Source of the DNA: an uncultured Streptococcus sp.
Lineage (GTDB): Bacteria > Bacillota > Bacilli > Lactobacillales > Streptococcaceae
Direction: 5' to 3'
Assembly: GCF_901875575.1 (NCBI RefSeq)
Contig: NZ_CABFMF010000006.1
Span: 1-46,836 of the forward strand
DNA: 46,836 bases
The notes beneath the pieces were generated by a model that saw only the letters and a program-made list of their open reading frames with translations, was not told the DNA's origin and searched no databases. The translations under genes and the position numbers were made by a program. Positions 24,228 through 31,705 of the stretch are shown here, piece after piece (within the stretch, counting starts at the first letter, position 1; every line of letters begins with the position of its first letter).

Positions 24228-24968
24228 ATGACTATTATAACCTCAAAAGCCAATTCTGTGGTAAAAAATGCCAAGAAATTACACCAAAAAAAATACCGCA
24301 AGTCTGCCTATTTGATTGAAGGCTGGCACTTGTTTGAAGAAGCTGTTCAAGCTGGAGTGATGATTGAGAAAATCTTTGCCCTAGAAAATTACCGAAACCA
24401 GTTAGCTGCTTTTCCGCAAACTGTCTGGGTTTCAGAGGATATTTTGCTAGATTTGGCAGATTCTCAGACTCCTCAGGGAATTGTTGCGGTAGTTCAAAAA
24501 GAAGAAGTAGGGCAAGCTGACTTGAGTCAGGGCAAGTTCTTGTTTTTGGAAGATGTGCAAGATCCTGGTAATGTGGGAACGATCATTCGAACTGCAGATG
24601 CAGCAGGTTTTACTGGAGTGATTGTTTCAGAAAAGTCGGCAGATATCTATAGTCTCAAGACCTTACGTTCCATGCAAGGCAGTCATTTCCATCTGCCCAT
24701 TTACCGGATGTCTAGTCAAGCGCTTCTTAAGGAGACCAAAGAGGCAGCTATCCCTGTGCTAGCAACAACCCTATCTAAAGATTCTGTTGATTACAGAGAA
24801 CTGCCTCCTATAGAAAATTTTGTACTAGTCATGGGAAATGAGGGCCAAGGAATTAGTCCCCTCATGGCTGAAAGTGCAGACCAGTTGGTCCACATTAGTA
24901 TGAAGGGGCAGGCGGAGAGTTTGAATGTTGCAGTTGCAGCTGGTATTTTGATTTTCCATTTAAGCTAA
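24228..24968 (+). CDS. TrmH-family RNA 2'-O-methyltransferase (SpoU)
   Basis: A 246-residue SPOUT methyltransferase. An N-terminal substrate-binding domain (SKANSVVKNAKKLHQKKYRK) precedes the knotted catalytic domain with LEDVQDPGNVGTIIRTADA, VLVMGNEGQGIS and MKGQAESLNVAVAAGI, the three SpoU motifs. The family methylates ribose in 23S rRNA or tRNA; the target nucleotide is not determinable here. Start ATG 24228 gives the standard MTIITSKANS beginning. It has no ribosome-binding site and lies six bases after a -10 box, so the message is probably leaderless. Confidence 0.9.
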   Translation: MTIITSKANSVVKNAKKLHQKKYRKSAYLIEGWHLFEEAVQAGVMIEKIFALENYRNQLAAFPQTVWVSEDILLDLADSQTPQGIVAVVQKEEVGQADLSQGKFLFLEDVQDPGNVGTIIRTADAAGFTGVIVSEKSADIYSLKTLRSMQGSHFHLPIYRMSSQALLKETKEAAIPVLATTLSKDSVDYRELPPIENFVLVMGNEGQGISPLMAESADQLVHISMKGQAESLNVAVAAGILIFHLS

Positions 24969-24981
24969 TTTTAACTTTCTT

Positions 24982-24990
24982 TGTTATAAT
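24982..24990 (+). promoter_or_regulatory. Extended -10 promoter of the BI-1 family gene
   Basis: TGT-TATAAT (24982-24990) is followed by a leader of about 25 nt with AAAGGAG before ATG 25023. Confidence 0.7.
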
Positions 24991-25022
24991 CAAGGAAAGA
25001 CATTCATATAAAAGGAGAAAAG

Positions 25023-25706
25023 ATGAATCACACTATTATTCACGACCGCGCAGGTCTCAATCAATTTTACGCTAAGGTTTATGCCTTTGTTGGTCTGGGA
25101 ATCGGACTATCTGCTTTGGTATCAGGCCTTATGTTGACGGTCTTTCAGTCTCAGTTAGTTTACTTTTTGATGCAGGGGCGTCTCTGGTTGACCATTGCAA
25201 CCTTTGCGGAACTAGCCCTAGTCTTTGTTGCCAGTAGCATGGCTTCAAAGAATAGCCCAGCGGCTCTTCCAGTATTTTTACTTTACTCAGTATTAAACGG
25301 CTTTACCCTCAGTTTTGTGGTGGCCTTCTATACTCCAGGTACAGTTTTATCTGCCTTTGTATCGAGTGCCCTTCTCTTTTTTGTCATGGCGGCAGTTGGT
25401 ATCTTCACCAAGAAAGATTTGAGTGGCCTTGGTCGAGCGATGATGGCAGCTCTCATTGGTTTACTGATTGCAATGGTTGTCAATATTTTCTTGGCTAGTG
25501 GTTTCTTTGATTATATGATTAGCGTAGCCATGGTCTTGGTCTTCTCTGGGCTGATTGCTTGGGACAACCAAAGAATTCGCTATGCTTATGAACAATCGCA
25601 AGGTCGTGTAGCGACAGGCTGGGTTGTGTCAATGGCTCTCAGTATCTATCTTGATTTTATCAATCTTTTCCTAAGTATTTTACGTATCTTTGGCCGTAAT
25701 GACTAA
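25023..25706 (+). CDS. Bax inhibitor-1/YccA family membrane protein
   Basis: A 227-residue protein with seven hydrophobic helices. It has the BI-1/YbhL pattern: a cytoplasmic start NQFYAKVYAFVGLGIGLSALVSGLM, a central FTKKDLSGLGRAMMAALIGL, and the C-terminal FSGLIAWDNQRIRYAY and SIYLDFINLFLSILRIFG signature. Family members act as pH-sensitive calcium leak channels or modulate membrane proteases. The bacterial role is unsettled. Single gene with its own promoter and terminator. Confidence 0.9.
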   Translation: MNHTIIHDRAGLNQFYAKVYAFVGLGIGLSALVSGLMLTVFQSQLVYFLMQGRLWLTIATFAELALVFVASSMASKNSPAALPVFLLYSVLNGFTLSFVVAFYTPGTVLSAFVSSALLFFVMAAVGIFTKKDLSGLGRAMMAALIGLLIAMVVNIFLASGFFDYMISVAMVLVFSGLIAWDNQRIRYAYEQSQGRVATGWVVSMALSIYLDFINLFLSILRIFGRND

Positions 25707-25716
25707 AAGGTCTATG

Positions 25717-25749
25717 AAATCAGTGTTTTAAGTGACACTGATTTTTTTT
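25717..25749 (+). terminator. Terminator after the BI-1 family gene
   Basis: AAATCAGTGT (25717-25726) pairs with ACACTGATTT (25735-25744), followed by a run of T. Confidence 0.92.
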
Positions 25750-25816
25750 AATTTTCTCTTTTCTTTTCTTGAAAATAGGTGTATAATGCTTTTAATTAAT
25801 TTTTGAGGAGTAGCCT

Positions 25817-26809
25817 ATGAAGAAAAGTTTTATTCACCAACAAGAAGAAATTTCCTTTGTCAAAAACACTTTTACCCAGTATTTGAAAGATAAACTAGAA
25901 GTTGTCGAAGTTCAAGGTCCTATCTTGAGTAGGGTCGGTGACGGGATGCAGGACAACTTATCAGGTGTGGAGAATGCCGTATCGGTCAAGGTTCTCCAAA
26001 TCCCTGATGCTACTTATGAAGTGGTGCATTCGCTTGCCAAATGGAAACGCCACACTTTGGCTCGTTTTGGTTTCGGTGAAGGTGAAGGTCTTTTCGTTCA
26101 CATGAAGGCCCTTCGCCCAGACGAAGATTCGCTGGATGCGACTCACTCTGTTTATGTTGACCAGTGGGACTGGGAGAAGGTTATTCCAAATGGACAACGC
26201 AACATTGCCTACCTAAAAGAAACAGTTGAGAAGATTTACAAGGCCATTCGCCTGACTGAGTTAGCTGTTGAAGCCCGCTATGACATCGAGTCTATCTTGC
26301 CAAAACAAATCACTTTCATCCATACAGAAGAGTTGGTAGAACGCTACCCAGACTTGACACCGAAAGAGCGTGAAAATGCTATCTGTAAAGAATTTGGAGC
26401 AGTCTTCTTGATCGGTATCGGTGGTGAATTACCAGACGGTAAACCACACGATGGACGTGCACCAGACTACGATGACTGGACAAGCGAGTCTGAAAATGGC
26501 TACAAGGGTCTGAATGGCGATATTCTTGTCTGGAATGAGTCTCTAGGTGGAGCCTTTGAGTTGTCTTCTATGGGAATTCGTGTAGATGAAGAAACGCTTC
26601 GTCGTCAGGTTGCCATCACAGGTGATGAAGACCGCTTGGAATTGGAATGGCACAAGGCTTTGTTGAACGGCCTATTCCCATTGACAATCGGTGGAGGAAT
26701 TGGACAATCTCGTATGGCTATGTTCCTACTTCGTAAGAAACATATCGGAGAAGTGCAAACAAGTGTTTGGCCTCAGGAAGTCCGCGATACTTACGAAAAT
26801 ATTTTATAG
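25817..26809 (+). CDS. asnA: Aspartate-ammonia ligase (asparagine synthetase A)
   Basis: A 330-residue AsnA that makes asparagine from aspartate, ammonia and ATP. It has a class II aminoacyl-tRNA-synthetase-like fold. Typical blocks are IHQQEEISFVKNTFTQYL at the start, SRVGDGMQDNLSGVENAV, VHSLAKWKRHTLARFGF, FVHMKALRPDED, HSVYVDQWDWEKVI, APDYDDWTSESENGYKGLNGD (split here) and PLTIGGGIGQSRM. Start ATG 25817 with GAGGAG. A TATAAT at 25782-25787 probably drives it. Flanked by terminators, so monocistronic. Confidence 0.96.
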   Translation: MKKSFIHQQEEISFVKNTFTQYLKDKLEVVEVQGPILSRVGDGMQDNLSGVENAVSVKVLQIPDATYEVVHSLAKWKRHTLARFGFGEGEGLFVHMKALRPDEDSLDATHSVYVDQWDWEKVIPNGQRNIAYLKETVEKIYKAIRLTELAVEARYDIESILPKQITFIHTEELVERYPDLTPKERENAICKEFGAVFLIGIGGELPDGKPHDGRAPDYDDWTSESENGYKGLNGDILVWNESLGGAFELSSMGIRVDEETLRRQVAITGDEDRLELEWHKALLNGLFPLTIGGGIGQSRMAMFLLRKKHIGEVQTSVWPQEVRDTYENIL

Positions 26810-26811
26810 AG

Positions 26812-26840
26812 AATCGAACCGCAAGGTTCGGTTTTCTTTC
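26812..26840 (+). terminator. Terminator after asnA
   Basis: AATCGAACC (26812-26820), tetraloop GCAA, GGTTCGGTT (26824-26832), then TTTC. The hairpin begins two bases after the stop codon. Confidence 0.88.
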
Positions 26841-26857
26841 TCTTTTTGCCTATAATT

Positions 26858-26866
26858 TGGTATAAT
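26858..26866 (+). promoter_or_regulatory. Extended -10 promoter predicting a leaderless rsmD mRNA
   Basis: TGG-TATAAT (26858-26866) ends seven bases before ATG 26874. The intervening TAAACGG T-stretch has no usable Shine-Dalgarno sequence. Another TATAAT at 26851-26856 would give about 10 extra bases. Confidence 0.72.
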
Positions 26867-26873
26867 AAACGGT

Positions 26874-27413
26874 ATGAAAATCGTATCAGGAATCTATGGG
26901 GGATGTCCCCTCAAGACACTAGAAGGAAAGACGACAAGACCTACTTCGGATAAGGTTAGGGGAGCTATTTTTAATATGATTGGTCCCTACTTTGAAGGGG
27001 GACGAGTCTTGGACCTTTATGCAGGTAGTGGTGGTTTATCTATCGAGGCAGTCTCACGTGGCATGTCCAGCGCTGTTTTGGTGGAGCGAGACCGTAAGGC
27101 TCAGACCATCGTGGCTGAAAATATCCAGATGACCAAGGAAGTTGGAAAATTTCAACTCCTCAAGATGGATGCAGAAAGGGCATTGGAGCAGGTATCTGGG
27201 GAATTTGACCTCATTTTCTTAGACCCTCCCTATGCCAAGGAACAAATCGTATCAGATATTGAAAAAATGGCTGAGAGAGAGCTTTTTTCTGAAGATGTTA
27301 TGGTGGTTTGTGAGACAGATAAAATGGTAGAACTTCCAGAAGAAATTGCCTGTTTGGGTATCTGGAAGGAAAAAATTTATGGAATTAGTAAGGTGACAGT
27401 CTATGTCAGATAA
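26874..27413 (+). CDS. rsmD: 16S rRNA (guanine966-N2)-methyltransferase RsmD
   Basis: A 179-residue class I methyltransferase that modifies G966 of 16S rRNA in the assembled 30S subunit. Motifs: the N-terminal GIYGGCPLKTLEGKTTRPTSD, SAM motif VLDLYAGSGGLSIEA (about 45-59) and catalytic DLIFLDPPY (about 112-120). First gene of rsmD-coaD-sepM, with coaD overlapping it by 11 nt. The order rsmD-coaD is widespread in bacteria. The start ATG sits seven bases after a -10 box, so the operon mRNA is probably leaderless. Confidence 0.95.
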   Translation: MKIVSGIYGGCPLKTLEGKTTRPTSDKVRGAIFNMIGPYFEGGRVLDLYAGSGGLSIEAVSRGMSSAVLVERDRKAQTIVAENIQMTKEVGKFQLLKMDAERALEQVSGEFDLIFLDPPYAKEQIVSDIEKMAERELFSEDVMVVCETDKMVELPEEIACLGIWKEKIYGISKVTVYVR

Positions 27414-27891
27414 GATTGGCTTATTCACAGGTTCATTTGATCCTATGACAAATGGGCATCTGGATATCATTGAACGGGCGAGCAGACTTTTTGATAAGCT
27501 CTATGTCGGTATTTTTTTTAATCCCCATAAACAAGGATTTCTTCCTATCGAAAATCGTAAACGGGGGCTAGAAAAAGCTTTAGAGCATTTGGAAAATGTT
27601 GAAGTCGTGTCTTCTCATGATGAATTGGTAGTTGATGTTGCAAAAAAATTGGGTGCTACTTTCCTAGTACGAGGTTTGAGAAATGCGTCGGATTTGCAAT
27701 ATGAAGCCAGTTTTGATTACTACAACCATCAGCTGTCTCCTAATATAGAGACCATTTATTTACATAGTCGACCTGAACATCTCTATCTCAGTTCATCCGG
27801 TGTTAGAGAGCTTTTGAAGTTTGGTCAGGATATTGCTTGCTATGTTCCCGAGAGTATTTTGGAGGAAATAAGAAATGAAAAAAAAGATTAG
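27403..27891 (+). CDS. coaD: Phosphopantetheine adenylyltransferase
   Basis: A 162-residue nucleotidyltransferase that joins ATP and 4'-phosphopantetheine to form dephospho-CoA. The nucleotide-binding HxGH-type motif is in GSFDPMTNGHLDII (about 10-23), and the C-terminal motif is YLSSSGVRELLKFGQDI, the SS-R-type signature. The substrate segment LVRGLRNASDLQYE is present. The start ATG 27403 lies inside rsmD and the gene overlaps the following sepM start by 17 nt, so all three genes are translationally linked. Confidence 0.96.
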   Translation: MSDKIGLFTGSFDPMTNGHLDIIERASRLFDKLYVGIFFNPHKQGFLPIENRKRGLEKALEHLENVEVVSSHDELVVDVAKKLGATFLVRGLRNASDLQYEASFDYYNHQLSPNIETIYLHSRPEHLYLSSSGVRELLKFGQDIACYVPESILEEIRNEKKD

Positions 27892-28912
27892 ATGGCCCTT
27901 ATATGTCATTCTTGCTCTTATAGTTACTTTTTTGGCTTTTGTAGTGCCACTGCCCTATTATATAGAAGTTCCAGGTGGTTCTGAAGATATTCGACAAGTC
28001 CTCAAGGTCAATGACACAGAAGATAAGGAAGCTGGTGCCTATCATTTCGTTACGGTTGGTGTCCAACATGCTACTTTAGCCCATATGATTTATGCTTGGT
28101 TGACGCCTTTTACAGATATTCGTAGTGCTCAGGATACCACTGGTGGGTCTTCTGATGCGGAATTTATGCGTATCAATCAATTTTATATGCAGACATCGCA
28201 AAATATGGCCAAGTATCAAGGACTAAAAACAGCTGGTAAGAATATTGAACTTAAATACCTTGGGGTTTATGTCTTGACTGTGACGGATAATTCAACCTTT
28301 AAAGGGATTCTCAACATTTCTGATACGGTCACAGCAGTCAATAATCAGACCTTTGATAGTTCCAAAGACTTGATTGATTATGTTAATTCTCAAAAATTAG
28401 GGGACTCAGTTAAAGTGACCTATGAAGAGGATGGGCAAACCAAGTCTGCAGAAGGAAAAATCATTACTCTAGAAAATGGCAAAAATGGGATTGGAATCGG
28501 CTTGATTGACCGTACGGAAGTGACCAGTGATGTCCCAATTCGCTTTTCAACAGCTGGTATCGGCGGTCCAAGTGCAGGTCTCATGTTTAGTCTGGCTATC
28601 TATACCCAAATAGCTGACCCTGGCCTTCGTAATGGCCGTATTGTTGCCGGTACAGGTACCATTGACCGCGATGGTCATGTGGGGGACATTGGAGGTATTG
28701 ATAAGAAAGTTGTAGCTTCGGCTAGACAAGGCGCCGCTATTTTCTTTGCCCCTGATAACCCTGTTAGCGAAGAGGAACAAAAAGCGCATCCAGATGCTAA
28801 AAACAACTATCAAACAGCCCTGGAAGCGGCTAAAACAATTAAGACAGATATGAAAATTGTTCCCGTTAAAACTTTGCAGGACGCCATTGATTACTTGAAA
28901 AACAATCCCTAA
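27875..28912 (+). CDS. sepM: SepM-like PDZ/S16 serine protease
   Basis: A 345-residue membrane-anchored protease. One N-terminal helix (about 6-24) exports the rest of the protein. A PDZ domain lies around 120-200, and a Lon-type S16 protease domain follows. The Ser-Lys dyad is predicted as Ser233 in GGPSAGLMF and Lys278 (or 277) in GIDKKVVASARQGA. In Streptococcus mutans, SepM trims the competence-stimulating peptide outside the cell. The substrate in this organism is not known. The symbol rests on family similarity. Its start overlaps coaD. Confidence 0.88.
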   Translation: MKKKIRWPLYVILALIVTFLAFVVPLPYYIEVPGGSEDIRQVLKVNDTEDKEAGAYHFVTVGVQHATLAHMIYAWLTPFTDIRSAQDTTGGSSDAEFMRINQFYMQTSQNMAKYQGLKTAGKNIELKYLGVYVLTVTDNSTFKGILNISDTVTAVNNQTFDSSKDLIDYVNSQKLGDSVKVTYEEDGQTKSAEGKIITLENGKNGIGIGLIDRTEVTSDVPIRFSTAGIGGPSAGLMFSLAIYTQIADPGLRNGRIVAGTGTIDRDGHVGDIGGIDKKVVASARQGAAIFFAPDNPVSEEEQKAHPDAKNNYQTALEAAKTIKTDMKIVPVKTLQDAIDYLKNNP

Positions 28913-28953
28913 TTTTAAAGGGATTTTTCAAACTAGCGAACTAGGAGAGAAGA

Positions 28954-28962
28954 TGGTATAAT
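28954..28962 (+). promoter_or_regulatory. Extended -10 promoter predicting a leaderless DUF1146-murA mRNA
   Basis: TGG-TATAAT (28954-28962) ends six bases before ATG 28969, with only AGTCAG between. An AGGAG upstream (28943-28947) lies 5' of the promoter core and could not be in this transcript. Confidence 0.75.
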
Positions 28963-28968
28963 AGTCAG

Positions 28969-29199
28969 ATGGTTCAATTATTATTCACTCTAAGTAGTCA
29001 TATGCTCTTTATTTATTTTAGTTTTTACCTGTTAAAAGACCTTGTTAGATGGGAAAAACTATTAAAAGTTAATGCTGATAATACAAGAAAGGTTCTTTTG
29101 TTGGTAGCTTTCCTTAGTGTTATTATGGGCTATATCTTGAGTTCCTTCTTTATTAGCTTATATCAATTATGGCAAGAAGCGATTAGAGGACTGTTATAA
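28969..29199 (+). CDS. DUF1146 family small membrane protein
   Basis: A 76-residue protein with two hydrophobic helices (about 7-25 and 43-65) joined by a basic cytoplasmic-type loop (KDLVRWEKLLKVNADNTRK). It matches the DUF1146 (YwzB-like) family that precedes murA in Firmicutes. Function unknown; proximity to murA suggests an envelope role. ATG 28969 lies six bases after a -10 box, so the mRNA appears leaderless. murA follows after 23 nt. Confidence 0.85.
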   Translation: MVQLLFTLSSHMLFIYFSFYLLKDLVRWEKLLKVNADNTRKVLLLVAFLSVIMGYILSSFFISLYQLWQEAIRGLL

Positions 29200-29222
29200 A
29201 ATTAAAAGCAAAGGAAATGGGT

Positions 29223-30506
29223 ATGGAAAAAATTGTGGTTCAAGGTGGTAATAATCGTCTAGTCGGCAGTGTTACCATAGAAGGAGCAAAAAATGCAGTA
29301 TTACCCTTGCTAGCTGCAACTATTTTAGCTAGTGAAGGAAGTACTGTTTTGCATAATGTTCCAATTTTGTCAGATGTGTTCACAATGAATAAAGTAGTTT
29401 CTGGATTAAATGCTAAGGTTAAATTTGATCAAGAAGCACACATAGTCGAGGTGGATGCGACAGGTGAAATTACTGAAGAGGCTCCTTATAAATATGTTAG
29501 CAAGATGCGTGCCTCTATTGTTGTATTGGGTCCCATCCTTGCTCGTGTAGGACATGCCAAGGTATCTATGCCAGGTGGTTGTACCATTGGGAGTCGGCCG
29601 ATTGATCTTCACCTAAAGGGGTTGGAAGCGATGGGTGCTCAAATTACTCAGACAGCTGGATACATTGAAGCCAAGGCTGAGCATTTACATGGAGCTCATA
29701 TTTACATGGACTTTCCAAGTGTAGGAGCTACACAAAACTTGATGATGGCAGCGACCTTGGCTGATGGCACAACGGTTATTGAAAATGCTGCGCGTGAGCC
29801 AGAGATTGTAGATCTAGCGATTCTGCTAAATGAAATGGGAGCTAAGGTCAAGGGTGCAGGTACGGAGTCTATTACCATTATGGGTGTAGATAAGCTTTAT
29901 GGAACAAGTCACCATGTGGTACAGGACCGAATCGAAGCGGGTACCTTTATGGTAGCTGCAGCAATGACCGGTGGGGATGTTTTAATTCGAGACGCAGTTT
30001 GGGAACACAACCGTCCTTTAATTGCAAAAATGCTTGAGATGGGTGTTGAAGTAGTTGAAGAAGACGAAGGGATTCGTGTTCGTTCTCAACTTGAGAATCT
30101 TAAAGCTGTTCATGTGAAAACCTTACCACATCCAGGATTTCCAACGGATATGCAGGCTCAGTTTACTGCTTTAATGGCAGTAGCGAAGGGTGAGTCTACT
30201 ATGATAGAAACCGTCTTTGAAAATCGATTCCAACATTTAGAAGAACTGCGACGAATGGGTTTACATTCTGAGATTATCCGTGACACAGCTCGTATTGTAG
30301 GTGGTCAATCTCTACAAGGGGCAGAAGTTTTATCAACAGATCTTCGTGCAAGTGCAGCTTTGATTTTGATAGGATTGATAGCAAAGGGAGAGACAGTGGT
30401 TGGTAAATTAGTCCATCTTGACAGAGGTTACTATCGTTTTCATGAGAAATTAGCTAAGCTAGGAGCAAATATTCAGCGAATTGAGGTAACTGATGAAGAT
30501 GAATAA
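29223..30506 (+). CDS. murA: UDP-N-acetylglucosamine 1-carboxyvinyltransferase
   Basis: A 427-residue MurA that transfers enolpyruvyl from PEP to UDP-GlcNAc, the committed step of peptidoglycan synthesis and the fosfomycin target. The PEP-reactive cysteine, Cys120, is present in MPGGCTIGSRP, so it should be fosfomycin-sensitive at this site. Further blocks are GAKNAVLPLLAA, DRIEAGTFMVAAA and PTDMQAQFTALM. I start at ATG 29223, six bases after AAAGGAA; ATG 29217 overlaps that site. Streptococci usually have two MurA paralogues. epuA and endA follow. Confidence 0.95.
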   Translation: MEKIVVQGGNNRLVGSVTIEGAKNAVLPLLAATILASEGSTVLHNVPILSDVFTMNKVVSGLNAKVKFDQEAHIVEVDATGEITEEAPYKYVSKMRASIVVLGPILARVGHAKVSMPGGCTIGSRPIDLHLKGLEAMGAQITQTAGYIEAKAEHLHGAHIYMDFPSVGATQNLMMAATLADGTTVIENAAREPEIVDLAILLNEMGAKVKGAGTESITIMGVDKLYGTSHHVVQDRIEAGTFMVAAAMTGGDVLIRDAVWEHNRPLIAKMLEMGVEVVEEDEGIRVRSQLENLKAVHVKTLPHPGFPTDMQAQFTALMAVAKGESTMIETVFENRFQHLEELRRMGLHSEIIRDTARIVGGQSLQGAEVLSTDLRASAALILIGLIAKGETVVGKLVHLDRGYYRFHEKLAKLGANIQRIEVTDEDE

Positions 30507-30687
30507 AAACACTTTTTATGTAGTCCGACGCTTACTTTTACTAATTCTAGTTCTATTTCTAGGACTTTTAGCCCTTGGAATTGGTTTAATGGTTGGATAT
30601 GGAATATTAGGGAAGGGACAGAATCCATGGGCCATTTTATCTCCAGCAAAATGGCATGAATTGATCAGTAAATTTACAGGAAATTAG
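30493..30687 (+). CDS. epuA: EpuA-like small membrane protein
   Basis: A 64-residue protein with a basic start (MKMNKNTFYVVRR), one long hydrophobic helix (about 14-37) and a short outside tail (AKWHELISKFTG). EpuA is the name of the small gene before endA in pneumococcus, and databases sometimes label the family as RNA polymerase beta-like, which this sequence does not support directly. It overlaps murA by 14 nt, with GAGG upstream, so it is coupled to murA. Role unknown. Confidence 0.85.
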   Translation: MKMNKNTFYVVRRLLLLILVLFLGLLALGIGLMVGYGILGKGQNPWAILSPAKWHELISKFTGN

Positions 30688-30725
30688 GCTGGTTGACCAG
30701 TCTTTTTCTAAAGGAAGGGAGAAAT

Positions 30726-31550
30726 ATGGATAAAAAAACGAGACAGGTTCTGATTGGATTCTTGTTATTTTTACTTTTATCTGCAGGTAGTTACTACATT
30801 AAGCAGATGCAGATAGGGAATCAAACTCCTAAAACTAAACTTAGCCAGAAAAAACAATCCTCTGAAGCACCAAGTCAGGAACTGGCTGAAAGTGTCTTGA
30901 CAGAAGTAGTTAGGGGACAACTCAAAGGCAGTATTGAATGGAATGGGTCAGGTGCTTTTATTATTAATGGTAATAAAACAAATCTAGATGCTAAGGTTTC
31001 AAGTAAACCCTATGCGGATAATAAAACCAAACTGGTCGGCAAGGAAATAGTTCCAACTGTAGCCAATGCCCTCTTATCAAAGGCTACTCGTCAGTATAAA
31101 AATCGTGAAGAAACAGGAAATGGTTCAACATCTTGGACACCTCCAGGTTGGCATCAAGTCAAGAACTTAAAGGGCTCATATACCCACGCAGTCGACAGAG
31201 GCCACTTGTTAGGCTATGCCTTAATCGGTGGTTTAGATGGTTTTGATGCTTCAACTAGCAACCCTAAAAATATAGCTGTCCAAACGGCCTGGGCCAATCA
31301 GGCTCAAGCTGAGGATTCGACAGGTCAAAACTATTATGAAAGTATGGTACGAAAAGCCTTGGACCAAAACAAGCGTGTCCGTTACCGTGTAACCCTTTAT
31401 TACGCTTCAAACGAGGATTTAGTTCCTTCAGCTTCACAGATTGAAGCCAAGTCCCCAGACGGAGAATTGGAATTTAATGTTCTAGTTCCCAATGTTCAAA
31501 AGGGGCTTCAACTGAATTACCGAACTGGAGAAGTCACTGTTACTCAGTAA
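30726..31550 (+). CDS. endA: Membrane-anchored DNA-entry nuclease EndA
   Basis: A 274-residue DNA/RNA non-specific nuclease with an N-terminal signal anchor (about 8-23). The beta-beta-alpha-metal motif is DRGHLLGY with catalytic His160, and the metal-binding Asn region is LIGGLDGFDASTSNPKNIAVQT. In pneumococcus, EndA at the surface degrades one strand during transformation and digests neutrophil extracellular DNA. I start at ATG 30726, preceded by AGGAAGGGAG, giving MDKKTRQVLIG. A TTG start at 30693 gives an unrelated extension. Operon position after murA-epuA; followed by a terminator. Confidence 0.95.
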   Translation: MDKKTRQVLIGFLLFLLLSAGSYYIKQMQIGNQTPKTKLSQKKQSSEAPSQELAESVLTEVVRGQLKGSIEWNGSGAFIINGNKTNLDAKVSSKPYADNKTKLVGKEIVPTVANALLSKATRQYKNREETGNGSTSWTPPGWHQVKNLKGSYTHAVDRGHLLGYALIGGLDGFDASTSNPKNIAVQTAWANQAQAEDSTGQNYYESMVRKALDQNKRVRYRVTLYYASNEDLVPSASQIEAKSPDGELEFNVLVPNVQKGLQLNYRTGEVTVTQ

Positions 31551-31561
31551 AAGATAACATA

Positions 31562-31601
31562 AACTCCTATGTCACTTGTAGATGTAGGAGTTCTTCTTTT
31601 A
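31562..31601 (+). terminator. Terminator after endA
   Basis: AACTCCTA (31562-31569) pairs with TAGGAGTT (31585-31592), followed by CTTCTTTTAC. Confidence 0.8.
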
Positions 31602-31664
31602 CTAGTTTCAGCAGGGTTGGAATAGATACTAAGAAAAAAATAATATGTACTGGACTAGATTTTG

Positions 31665-31673
31665 TGATATAAT
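31665..31673 (+). promoter_or_regulatory. Extended -10 promoter of the CNNM/CBS gene
   Basis: TGA-TATAAT (31665-31673), with AGGAG and ATG 31706 following. Confidence 0.72.
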
Positions 31674-31705
31674 GAAAAATAAGTTACTATTTTAGGAGAA
31701 GAACT

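Noticed and set aside
28953..28961. Two-codon ORF (ATG GTA TAA) with AGGAG upstream, as a possible start-stop regulator
   Set aside because: It overlaps the -10 box of the next promoter and arises from the extended -10 sequence by chance.
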